Source: a bacterium (GTDB lineage: Bacteria > Patescibacteriota > Minisyncoccia > 2-02-FULL-40-12 > IGHO2-12-FULL-4). From it: a DNA stretch of 10,901 nt. Shown here in pieces: positions 4,566-10,531 of this stretch; position 1 is the first letter of the stretch; every line of letters starts with the position of its first letter. The DNA lies in the NCBI GenBank assembly GCA_030695705.1, contig JAUYPS010000033.1, positions 1-10,901 of the forward strand, read 5' to 3'. The notes under the pieces are model-generated. The model was given only the letters and a program-made list of their open reading frames with translations. It ran no database searches and was not told the DNA's origin. Position numbers and translations under genes: made by a program.

Positions 4566-4605
4566 GATTGAAATAAGCCAAAAACAACAAAAAATAATGG
4601 TATGA
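4564..4605 (+). CDS. Possible 13-codon leader peptide overlapping the next gene
   Basis: An ATG at 4564, about 8 nt after the predicted transcription start, opens MIEISQKQQKIMV and ends in a TGA that overlaps the next ATG in the arrangement ATGA. Such overlaps couple translation of neighbours. The peptide is polar and AT-rich codons could produce it by chance. Confidence 0.2.
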   Translation: MIEISQKQQKIMV

Positions 4606-4796
4606 AAACAAATATGAGGTTGGTGCTGGCGGAGACGGTCCTGCTTTTGGCCTCCGTGTTTATATTTCGGAGCCTTTGGCTTTTGCTTGATACTCTCTCC
4701 GTGATGCACCATACTTTTGTGCTTTGGATTTCTCTGACGGCGGCTATTGCGGTGACTATTCCGTCTCTGCGCTATATTATCAGGCGCGGCAAGTAG
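4602..4796 (+). CDS. Small two-helix membrane protein
   Basis: 64 residues with two hydrophobic helices, about 7-29 (VLAETVLLLASVFIF...) and 36-58, and a basic C-terminus (RYIIRRGK) that should be cytoplasmic, predicting an N-in/C-in hairpin. The first ATG (4602) overlaps the TGA of a possible leader peptide; a second in-frame ATG lies at 4614. There is no Shine-Dalgarno sequence. The gene follows a promoter region with operator-like repeats, so expression is probably regulated. No family recognised. It sits between a membrane-anchored regulator and the DUF1059-like gene; a link with the regulator is possible but not shown. Confidence 0.55.
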   Translation: MKTNMRLVLAETVLLLASVFIFRSLWLLLDTLSVMHHTFVLWISLTAAIAVTIPSLRYIIRRGK

Positions 4797-4823
4797 CGAA
4801 CTAAAAGCAGAATGGAATTTTGT

Positions 4824-4852
4824 TTGACTCTGTGCTTGTAATTTATTTTACA
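4824..4852 (+). promoter_or_regulatory. Probable promoter TTGACT-17-TTTACA
   Basis: A good -35 (4824-4829) is followed after 17 bp by a weak -10 (4847-4852). Transcription would start near 4859, 12 nt before the ATG at 4871. A TAGAAT abutting that ATG is too close to serve it. Confidence 0.35.
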
Positions 4853-4870
4853 AAATAATAGCATTAGAAT

Positions 4871-5101
4871 ATGAAAAAATTTACATGTAGAGAAATGGGC
4901 GGCACTTGTGATGCCGTCATAGAGGGGAACACCGCAGAAGAAGTTTCTCAAAAGGGCCAAGCTCACGTAGAGGAGATGTCCGCTCAGGGAGAAGAATCTC
5001 ACAAGGCACTCAAAGAGGGCATGGATGCTCAAGGAGAAGAGGGTAAGGCGAAGTGGTGGGAAGGGTTTCAGAAGAAATTCGCTGAAAAACCTGATGCCTA
5101 A
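4871..5101 (+). CDS. DUF1059-like small protein with acidic helical tail
   Basis: 76 residues. The N-terminal half (1-36: MKKFTCREMGGTCDAVIEGN, then TAEEVSQKGQAHVEEM) matches the DUF1059 pattern, with a C-x6-C pair (C6, C13), the GG-x-CD motif and a conserved His (H32). These residues suggest a small metal-binding or redox-active fold, but DUF1059 has no established function. The C-terminal half holds a short internal duplication, MSAQGEE (36-42) and MDAQGEE (51-57), and ends in a basic/aromatic helix (KWWEGFQKKF). It ends 11 bp before a bidirectional terminator shared with the convergent helicase gene. Cytoplasmic; no signal peptide. Confidence 0.75.
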   Translation: MKKFTCREMGGTCDAVIEGNTAEEVSQKGQAHVEEMSAQGEESHKALKEGMDAQGEEGKAKWWEGFQKKFAEKPDA

Positions 5102-5112
5102 ACAAAAGTAAC

Positions 5113-5149
5113 TAATCTAAAAACACCCCGTGGGGGTGTTTTTAGATTA
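5113..5149. terminator. 17-bp bidirectional terminator
   Basis: Bases 5113-5129 pair perfectly with 5133-5149 around a GTG loop. An A-run flanks the stem on one side and a T-run on the other, so it works for both convergent genes. The helicase stop codon (minus strand, 5149-5147) is inside the stem. Confidence 0.92.
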
Positions 5150-6340
5150 TCCTCGTCTCCACTTCCGCGGAGCGCGGCGGAGATGCTGATTTCTTCCGAA
5201 GCTGCGGGTGGTGCTGGGGGTGGGGAGAAACATTTGGTCGCCGTGGGGTTTGAGGGGAATTTGTTTGCGGACCAGCCGCTCGATGTCGCGGACATCGCGC
5301 TGTTGGTCGGGGGTGGCAAAAGAGACCGCTTTGCCTGATAAGCCGGTCCGGCCGGTGCGGCCGATGCGGTGAACATAGTCCTGGGTGTTGTCGGGCAGAT
5401 CGTAGTTGACGACTAATTCAATTCCTTGCACATCTATCCCGCGGGCGGCGATATCGGTGGCCACTAAAATTCTGTATTTACCGGTTTTAAATCCGGCCAG
5501 CGCTTCTTTTCTTTGGCCAAGCGAGCGGTTGGAGTGGATCTCGGCCGCTTGGTGGCCCATCCGCTGAATAGCGGCGCAGATTTTGCGGGCGCCGTGTTTG
5601 GTGCGGGAGAAAACCAGCACCGTGCCGCGGTATTCTTTTAAGAAATTTTCCAGCAAGCCGAGTTTACCTTCTTTGCTGACCAAATATATTTCCTGGTCCA
5701 CCAGTTCGGCGGTAGTTCCGGATGGAGCGACCTCCACTCTGACCGGAGCGGCCATATAGGTGGCGGCAATGTTCACTATTTCCGGAGGCATGGTGGCCGA
5801 GAAAAGCATGGTCTGCCTTTTGGCCGGAAGAAGGGCAAATATTTTTCTGATTTGCGGGGCAAAGCCGATGTCGAGCATGCGGTCGGCTTCGTCCAAAACG
5901 ACGATGCTGACATTATCTAATTTAACATTCCGGCTTTCGATATGATCCAGCAGGCGGCCGGGAGTGGCGATGATGACATTGGGCCGGCGACGCAAAGCGG
6001 TGATCTGTTTGCCCATGCCTTCGCCGCCGATTAGAACAGCGGTTGCCAAGCTCAGAGGGCGGCCGATTTTTTGTAGCATTTCATCGGCTTGAATGGCGAG
6101 TTCGCGGGTCGGTAAAACGATCAGGCCGATACCCCCGTCTTTCGATTGGTACAAGCGCTGTAAGAGGGGCAAGCCAAAAGCCAGGGTTTTCCCCGTTCCT
6201 GTTTGGGCTATGCCGACGATGTCCTTGCCTTCCATGGCCGGCCCGATGGCTTGGTGCTGGATAGGGGTGGGGACGGTAAATTTGTTTTGTTCGAGAATCT
6301 TTAAGAATTCCGGAGCAATGCCGAGGTTATTGAAAGTCAT
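5147..6340 (-). CDS. DEAD-box ATP-dependent RNA helicase (RhlE-like)
   Basis: 397 residues with every canonical DEAD-box motif in order: Q motif (F3, then PTPIQ 24-28), Walker A AQTGTGKT (45-52), PTRELA (77-82), TPGR (126-129), DEAD (150-153), SAT (181-183), the motif IV region VLVFSRT (241-247), ATDIAARGID (294-303) and HRIGRTGR (324-331). Two RecA-like domains (about 1-205 and 212-365) are followed by a short basic tail (about 370-397, ending RRAPRKWRRG) that probably helps bind RNA. The protein unwinds short RNA duplexes using ATP, in ribosome assembly or mRNA turnover. The compact core plus short tail is most like RhlE-type helicases and lacks the long C-terminal domains of DeaD/CsdA or DbpA. 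It is monocistronic with an excellent promoter; its start lies about 9 nt after the predicted transcription start and lacks a Shine-Dalgarno site. Specific substrate unknown. Confidence 0.97.
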   Translation of the reverse strand: MTFNNLGIAPEFLKILEQNKFTVPTPIQHQAIGPAMEGKDIVGIAQTGTGKTLAFGLPLLQRLYQSKDGGIGLIVLPTRELAIQADEMLQKIGRPLSLATAVLIGGEGMGKQITALRRRPNVIIATPGRLLDHIESRNVKLDNVSIVVLDEADRMLDIGFAPQIRKIFALLPAKRQTMLFSATMPPEIVNIAATYMAAPVRVEVAPSGTTAELVDQEIYLVSKEGKLGLLENFLKEYRGTVLVFSRTKHGARKICAAIQRMGHQAAEIHSNRSLGQRKEALAGFKTGKYRILVATDIAARGIDVQGIELVVNYDLPDNTQDYVHRIGRTGRTGLSGKAVSFATPDQQRDVRDIERLVRKQIPLKPHGDQMFLPTPSTTRSFGRNQHLRRAPRKWRRG

Positions 6341-6355
6341 TAATTCGAGTAAGTA

Positions 6356-6384
6356 ATTATACTATGTAAGAAGAAAAAAGTCAA
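6356..6384 (-). promoter_or_regulatory. Helicase promoter TTGACT-17-TATAAT
   Basis: On the minus strand TTGACT (6384-6379) and a perfect TATAAT (6361-6356) are 17 bp apart. The start is expected near 6349, leaving a leader of about 9 nt. Confidence 0.8.
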
Positions 6385-6461
6385 AGCTAATCAGCGGCCA
6401 TCTTTTCTTCACATATTTTTTGGTGTACGATTGTTCAAAAGACTCTTGAGAGGGGTGTTCC

Positions 6462-6899
6462 TTGAAAAAAGCTCTTATATTTTTCATTATTGTTGGTGTG
6501 ACATATATGGTGATCGTAAATCTTGAAAAGTTGTATCTTATAGCGACCACTAATCCGCCGCCTGCTTATATGGCTAGAAATCTAGAGGAACAGATAAAAT
6601 GCGCTAAAAAGGCCGGATTTGTATTTAAGCCGCCAATGTTGCGTATCGTGAAGTTGGCGTCTACTAACTGGGCTACTCCCCATGGCTATGCCTACATGCA
6701 TCTTAACATTATAATCCTTGCCCCCTATGCCTCATATGACACGATGGCCCATGAACTAGGCCATATTGTGGATGCCCAAACTGGCCGCCAAGGCCACCCT
6801 TTTTTTGATAATAAAAAAAATTGGGACAAACAAAATTTAGCTGATGCTGTTAAAGAAGTTGTCCTCAAAGAATGCTACTCTGCCAGATACGGAGGGTAA
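6462..6899 (+). CDS. Membrane-anchored HExxH metalloprotease-like protein
   Basis: 145 residues starting at TTG, chosen because AGGGG (6451-6455) lies 6 nt upstream and the signal anchor begins at once (MKKALIFFIIVGVTYMVIV, helix about 4-20). The remainder should be extracytoplasmic. The segment DTMAHELGHIVDAQTG carries the zinc-binding HExxH (H97, E98, H101); D104 and H112 are possible further ligands. The usual gluzincin or metzincin third-ligand patterns are not obvious, and the protein ends only 44 residues after the motif, so it is unusually small for a peptidase. It may be a minimal wall or protein-processing enzyme or an inactive zinc protein. It is the first gene of an operon with the zinc-ribbon gene 5 bp downstream. 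Family identity not recognised beyond the motif. Confidence 0.75.
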   Translation: MKKALIFFIIVGVTYMVIVNLEKLYLIATTNPPPAYMARNLEEQIKCAKKAGFVFKPPMLRIVKLASTNWATPHGYAYMHLNIIILAPYASYDTMAHELGHIVDAQTGRQGHPFFDNKKNWDKQNLADAVKEVVLKECYSARYGG

Positions 6900-6904
6900 A
6901 GAGG

Positions 6905-7126
6905 ATGGAAAAAGGGTTCAGAACCTTTCAGTGTTTCGAATGTCTTACAAAATTAAAATTTCCAGTTTCCGAAAAGGACTATGGAGAAATTAAGGTGGTT
7001 CGATGTCCAAAATGTCGGGCTCTGGCACGAGTGGAGATACCATATCCGACAAACGAGCCGGACCCTTTTTCTCCGGATTTCCTTAAAGATATTTTCGGCG
7101 ATTTTTCCAAAGGAAATAAAAAATAG
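6905..7126 (+). CDS. Small zinc-ribbon protein
   Basis: 73 residues from the ATG at 6905, preferred over an upstream in-frame ATG at 6872 because GGAGGG (6891-6896) lies 8 nt before it and the extra residues would overlap the previous gene. Two Cys pairs, C10-x2-C13 and C34-x2-C37 (CFEC and CPKC), 20 residues apart, form a classic zinc ribbon. An acidic, Phe/Asp/Pro-rich tail (about 48-70, DPFSPDFLKDIFGDF) looks like a flexible or amphipathic interaction segment. It is presumably a cytoplasmic nucleic-acid or protein adaptor; no specific family is assigned. It is the last gene of the operon with the HExxH protein. Confidence 0.75.
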   Translation: MEKGFRTFQCFECLTKLKFPVSEKDYGEIKVVRCPKCRALARVEIPYPTNEPDPFSPDFLKDIFGDFSKGNKK

Positions 7127-7196
7127 GGGGTCGAGGACTTCAGGGAAAAGATAAAGTTTGAATGTATTGAAGATCTCAATAGCCTGATTTTAGTTT

Positions 7197-7221
7197 AGCG
7201 GGGTGGTACCTCGCTTTTTTT
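7197..7221 (+). terminator. Intrinsic terminator containing a T-box-like motif
   Basis: AGCGGGGT (7197-7204) pairs with ACCTCGCT (7208-7215; one G-U) around GGT, followed by seven T residues. The string GGGTGGTACC is identical to the core of the T-box antiterminator sequence. It follows the zinc-ribbon gene by about 70 bp; a separate hairpin of GAG-GA-CTTCA (7133-7142) with TGAAG-AT-CTC (7168-7177) lies in between. Confidence 0.85.
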
Positions 7222-7224
7222 ATT

Positions 7225-7245
7225 AAAAACCCGCTTGAGCGGGTT
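7225..7245 (-). terminator. Minus-strand intrinsic terminator
   Basis: On the minus strand AACCCGC and GCGGGTT (7245-7239 with 7234-7228) form a 7-bp stem around a 4-nt loop, followed by TTT. The stop codon of the minus-strand gene lies at the base of the stem. Confidence 0.8.
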
Positions 7246-7663
7246 ACAGACGCATAATCAAGGGGATACCGGTGAAGATGGTGCCGATGAAACAGGCCAG
7301 ACAGGCGTAGGCCCAAAGTTTGTGGTGCGGTGTTTTCAGGCCGTTTAAGATCGTGTTTAGAAGCACCAACAATTTTAGATACGGTACGGCGAATAGAAGG
7401 TGGATAAAAAATAACAAGTCCCACTGGGCGTTGCCGCTGACGATAACGCCAACTTCAATCAGAATCACGTTAACGATTGTAAAAAAGAGCAGTATCCTGG
7501 CACATTTTCGATGGGAATTGAGAGAGGATTCATCCAGATTTTCCAAACTTGGATCACTGATTCGTCCATATACAGCGCAGGTATCCCCGCTTAGCAGGGT
7601 TTGAAACATTAAAAGCATTAAAAAGCAGAGCATAAAGATCAGAAATAATTGGTAAAAGAACAT
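7244..7663 (-). CDS. Four-helix integral membrane protein, unknown function
   Basis: 139 residues with hydrophobic helices at about 4-24, 56-76, 83-106 and 117-136. The ATG is supported by AGGAG 5 nt upstream on the minus strand. Histidines sit next to or inside helices (H51 in NSHRK, H88 in FFIHLL, H113-H114 before the last helix). That pattern recalls haem- or metal-binding membrane proteins such as the DUF420 or cytochrome b561-like groups, but I cannot confirm the family by eye. The loop between helices 1 and 2 (about 25-55) is polar. The gene diverges from the coiled-coil operon with overlapping promoters and has its own terminator. A respiratory or electron-transfer role would be speculation. 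Confidence 0.7.
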   Translation of the reverse strand: MFFYQLFLIFMLCFLMLLMFQTLLSGDTCAVYGRISDPSLENLDESSLNSHRKCARILLFFTIVNVILIEVGVIVSGNAQWDLLFFIHLLFAVPYLKLLVLLNTILNGLKTPHHKLWAYACLACFIGTIFTGIPLIMRL

Positions 7664-7693
7664 GGGGACTCCTGAATTTTGTTGATAACCGTG

Positions 7694-7728
7694 TTGCTTA
7701 TAATAACAAGGTTTTGTATAATTGTAAA
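7694..7728. promoter_or_regulatory. Interleaved divergent promoters
   Basis: Plus strand: TTGCTT (7694-7699), 17 bp, TATAAT (7717-7722); the start falls at about 7729, directly before the ATG at 7730. Minus strand: TTTACA (7728-7723), 17 bp, TATTAT (7705-7700). Each promoter's -10 abuts the other's -35, so polymerase should not occupy both at once. Confidence 0.6.
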
Positions 7729-7729
7729 T

Positions 7730-8527
7730 ATGAATAAAAAAATAACTTTTGCGTTTATATTAGCTGTATTTTTTGCAGTTGGTAGTTTGGCGATGGCTGA
7801 GGATGAATCATCAGCTACTGTTAGCCCTACGCCGGTCAAAACCAGAGTTCAGGAGAGAAAAACAGAAGTAAAAGAAACTAGAGACGCTATCAAGACAGAA
7901 ATTAAAACAACTCGCGACGCGGTAAAAGCGGAAGTAAAAGATACTCGGGAACAAATGAAGGTTCAAAGGGAGGAATTTAATGTTCAGATCAAAGAAAAAA
8001 GACAAGCGTTGCAGGATCAGATCAAAGAAAAAAGAGAGGCCTTAAAAGAGCGGCTGCAGATCGTGAAAGACGAACGAAAAAAAGCCGTGGTGGAAAAACT
8101 GGATCAGCGTTTGGACGCCTTGAATGAAAAAATGACCAACCATTTTTCGGAGACCCTGAAGAAGATGGATGACTTGCTGGTCAGAATAGGAGAGAGAGCT
8201 AACCAGGCAGAGGAGAGAGGAGTAGATGTTTCGGCGGTCCGTTCTGCTATCACTTCCGCATCGGCATCCATTGAAGCCAGCCGGGCGGCCATAGCTGTTC
8301 AGGCCGGCAAAACATACACAATCACCATTACTTCCGAAACCGGATTAAGACAGGATGTGGGCGTGGTTCGCCAGCAGCTTAATCAGGCCTTAAGAGCGGT
8401 TCACGCCACTGTCATATCGGCTCGCGAAAGCGTCAGAAAAGCGGCCACCACTTTAGCTCAATTACCCAAGCCAACTCCTTCGCCCTCTCCATCTCCGGAG
8501 GTTGAAATAGAAGAAGAACCAGAATAA
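7730..8527 (+). CDS. Secreted coiled-coil protein with Ser/Pro linker and acidic tail
   Basis: I start the protein at ATG 7730 (265 residues), because a TATAAT ends 7 bp upstream and a clear signal peptide begins there (MNKKITFAFILAVFFAVGSL, likely cleavage after AMA at 23); a longer frame from 7679 would start upstream of the promoter. Residues about 38-165 are almost pure charged helix with about 10-11-residue repeats (KTEVKETRDAIKTEIKTTRD, and KEKRQAL.DQIKEKREAL), predicting a long coiled coil. An Ala/Ser-rich helical segment follows (168-192), a short beta-prone piece (TYTITITSETG) and another helix (206-243). The C-terminus is a Ser/Pro linker (PTPSPSPSP) with an acidic tail (EVEIEEEPE). 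It likely forms an extracytoplasmic rod or spacer. No enzyme motif. First gene of an operon of envelope proteins. Confidence 0.85.
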   Translation: MNKKITFAFILAVFFAVGSLAMAEDESSATVSPTPVKTRVQERKTEVKETRDAIKTEIKTTRDAVKAEVKDTREQMKVQREEFNVQIKEKRQALQDQIKEKREALKERLQIVKDERKKAVVEKLDQRLDALNEKMTNHFSETLKKMDDLLVRIGERANQAEERGVDVSAVRSAITSASASIEASRAAIAVQAGKTYTITITSETGLRQDVGVVRQQLNQALRAVHATVISARESVRKAATTLAQLPKPTPSPSPSPEVEIEEEPE

Positions 8528-8548
8528 TAATTTTAAAAGCCACATAAT

Positions 8549-8845
8549 ATGGATAACACAAACTCAATGCCAACAAATTTATCTCCCATGCCTCCTATGC
8601 AATCCACGAGTCGGGGAAGCGGGCACAAAAAAGCATCCGCCTCTTTGATCATACTGGCGGTAGCAGTGCTGGCTTTAATCATTTGGTGGGTGAGCCAGGC
8701 CCCGGAGATGGAAGAAACAGCCACTCCAACTACTACTCCAACCCCAGCAGTTCAAGACGAACTCTTACAGGAGGCGGACGAACTTGATCTCGGCGATATA
8801 GACAGCGAGTTTCAGCAAATAGACCAAGAACTCAACACTCTTTAA
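8549..8845 (+). CDS. Single-pass membrane protein with Thr/Pro linker and acidic tail
   Basis: 98 residues: a flexible Met/Pro/Ser-rich N-terminus (1-26), a short basic stretch (HKK), one transmembrane helix (about 31-49), then a Thr/Pro linker (ATPTTTPTPAV) and an acidic helix ending LGDIDSEFQQIDQELNTL. Basic residues before the helix predict N-in/C-out topology. The linker and acidic end resemble those of the upstream coiled-coil protein, so the two may act together at the cell surface. It starts 21 bp after that gene, has no Shine-Dalgarno site, and lies 3 bp before the PAP2 gene, so translation is probably coupled. No family recognised; proteins of this layout are common in Patescibacteria. 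Confidence 0.75.
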   Translation: MDNTNSMPTNLSPMPPMQSTSRGSGHKKASASLIILAVAVLALIIWWVSQAPEMEETATPTTTPTPAVQDELLQEADELDLGDIDSEFQQIDQELNTL

Positions 8846-8848
8846 AAG

Positions 8849-9313
8849 ATGTTCAGTAATCTGTTGATTATTTTTGGAGCGAAATATCTTCTTTGGGTTT
8901 TAGTTGGTCTGGTTTTAGTTTGGTTTCTGAGACAGCCAAAAGAAAAGAAAAAAAGGGTGCTTTTTTTGGGAGCGGTTGCTTTTCCTCTTATTTATGCTGT
9001 CGCCAAGCTGATTGCCATATTTTATTATAATCCCAGACCTTTCGTGGTTGATACTTTTACCCCGCTTATTCCCCACGAACCGGATAACGGTTTCCCTTCT
9101 GATCATACTTTGCTAAGTGCGGCTATGGCTGCTGTTATTTATCCATTCAGTAAAAAAGTTAGCGCAATCTCTTGGATAACGGCAATTTTATTAGGAACTT
9201 CAAGGGTTTTAGCCGGGATCCACCATCCTATTGATATTGCCGGGAGTATTGTCATTGCTATTTTAATGGGTCTTATTATTTTTCAGATTTTATTTCGAAA
9301 ATTCAATACTTAA
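8849..9313 (+). CDS. PAP2-family membrane phosphatase (undecaprenyl-diphosphatase-like)
   Basis: 154 residues with about four to five transmembrane helices and all three PAP2 signature motifs: K53...R63-P64 (NPRPF), PSDH (83-86, GFPSDHTLLSA) and SR-x5-H-x3-D (S118, R119, H125, D129 in SRVLAGIHHPID). H125 is the expected nucleophile and H86 the general acid. Families of this size and layout (BcrC/PgpB-like) remove a phosphate from undecaprenyl diphosphate or phosphatidylglycerol phosphate at the outer face of the membrane; undecaprenyl-diphosphate recycling for cell-wall synthesis is the likeliest job given the envelope-type neighbours. The spacing between the conserved K and RP is somewhat longer than the usual six residues. 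It sits in an operon, 3 bp after the previous stop. Confidence 0.9.
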   Translation: MFSNLLIIFGAKYLLWVLVGLVLVWFLRQPKEKKKRVLFLGAVAFPLIYAVAKLIAIFYYNPRPFVVDTFTPLIPHEPDNGFPSDHTLLSAAMAAVIYPFSKKVSAISWITAILLGTSRVLAGIHHPIDIAGSIVIAILMGLIIFQILFRKFNT

Positions 9314-9325
9314 ACATTTTGGTTT

Positions 9326-10531
9326 ATGAATAACCTAGAAATTGATTTTCTTGTTTTAGGAGCAACCGGCATGCAGGGGAGTATTGCAGTTCGTTATCTT
9401 TCGGAAAACGGACATCGTGTTTTTGTTTCAGGCCGGAATCAGTCCCGTCTGGAGGAGACCGGCAAAAAATGCAAAATAGCCGGAGCGCAGGCGCTGGATT
9501 TGAACGACAAAGACGAAACGACGAAATTAATTCAGCAAATCCGTCCGGCAGTGGTAGTCAATTGCGCCGAAGGGGATTGGAATTTGAGTGTTTATCAGTC
9601 CGCGTTGGAGGGGGAGGCGAATGTAATTGATTTAGGGTCCGATATACCGGCTACCGTGGATCAGCTGGGGCTCAATGAAGAATTTAAAAAGAAAAATCTT
9701 GTGGCCATAACCGGCTGCGGTTCGACTCCGGGAATAAACAATGTGATGTTGAGATACGCCGGAGAACATTTTGATTCGATAGATACGATTGAGGCGGGCT
9801 TTGCCTGGAACTCCAATATTAAAACGTTCGTAGTGCCCTTTTCCATGGAGAGCATTATCGAGGAGTTTACGGAGCCAGCACCCATAATTGAAAATAGGAC
9901 CTGGCTGGAGAAAGTTCCTTTGGAAACTGTTATAGATCAAAATTTTCGGGAAGTGGGCAGTCAGAAAACTTTTTTGGTCAGACATCCGGAAACGGAAACT
10001 TTCTTTTTGCACTATAAAAACAAAGGAGTGGAAAATGTGAGATTTTTAGCCGGATTTCCGGATCACTCTTTTGATAAGATTATGTCTTATTTAAATCATG
10101 GTTTTACGGCAAACGGCCGGGCAAGCACGATGCATATAGATGGCAAAGGAGAAGTTCCTTTGATCGGGCTGACAAAAGTTTTACAGGAAATCCATCCACC
10201 CCCGAAAGATTATACGGAAAAAGAAAATCTCTGGGTTCGCATAAAAGGAGAAAAGGATGGCGCTAAAACAGAAACGATGATGGAATGCATCGTGCCGACT
10301 CTTCCGGATTGGAAAGAAGCGGGATGCAATATAGATACCGGTTTTCCGGCTTCAATTATCGGGGAGATGATTTTAAAAGGAGACATAAAAGAGTGTGGCA
10401 GCTTCGCTCCTGAAGCGATTATTCCTTGTCGGAAGTTTTTTCAGGCCCTAAACAAAAATGAGATGACCGTATTTATGAACGGCGAGAGGGTTAATTTGGA
10501 AGAATTAGTGAAAGAAAATGAATTATCTTAA
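9326..10531 (+). CDS. Saccharopine dehydrogenase-like NADP-dependent oxidoreductase
   Basis: 401 residues. The N-terminus is a Rossmann fold: FLVLGATGMQGSIAVRYL with the glycine motif G12-x-x-G-x-x-G18, then VFVSGRN after strand 2, where Arg37 favours NADP(H) over NAD(H). The motif GCGSTPGINNVMLRY (130-144) is characteristic of the saccharopine dehydrogenase / Lys9-like family. The C-terminal domain (about 140-370) is the mixed alpha/beta substrate and dimerisation domain. Relatives include saccharopine reductase, carboxynorspermidine dehydrogenase and many of unknown substrate; without lysine- or polyamine-pathway genes nearby I would not choose between them. It starts 12 bp after the PAP2 gene and overlaps the next gene by 14 bp, so it is probably translated together with it. 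Length is normal for the family. Confidence 0.9.
   Translation: MNNLEIDFLVLGATGMQGSIAVRYLSENGHRVFVSGRNQSRLEETGKKCKIAGAQALDLNDKDETTKLIQQIRPAVVVNCAEGDWNLSVYQSALEGEANVIDLGSDIPATVDQLGLNEEFKKKNLVAITGCGSTPGINNVMLRYAGEHFDSIDTIEAGFAWNSNIKTFVVPFSMESIIEEFTEPAPIIENRTWLEKVPLETVIDQNFREVGSQKTFLVRHPETETFFLHYKNKGVENVRFLAGFPDHSFDKIMSYLNHGFTANGRASTMHIDGKGEVPLIGLTKVLQEIHPPPKDYTEKENLWVRIKGEKDGAKTETMMECIVPTLPDWKEAGCNIDTGFPASIIGEMILKGDIKECGSFAPEAIIPCRKFFQALNKNEMTVFMNGERVNLEELVKENELS

Noticed and set aside
4425..4712. 95-codon minus-strand ORF
   Set aside because: It is a read-through of palindromic repeat copy 2 and antisense to the small membrane-protein gene; no start signal.
6872..6904. Upstream start for the zinc-ribbon gene
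   Set aside because: It would overlap the previous gene and lacks a ribosome site, whereas ATG 6905 has GGAGGG at the right distance.
7679..7729. Upstream start for the coiled-coil protein
   Set aside because: It lies before the predicted transcription start and would mask a clean signal peptide that begins at 7730.
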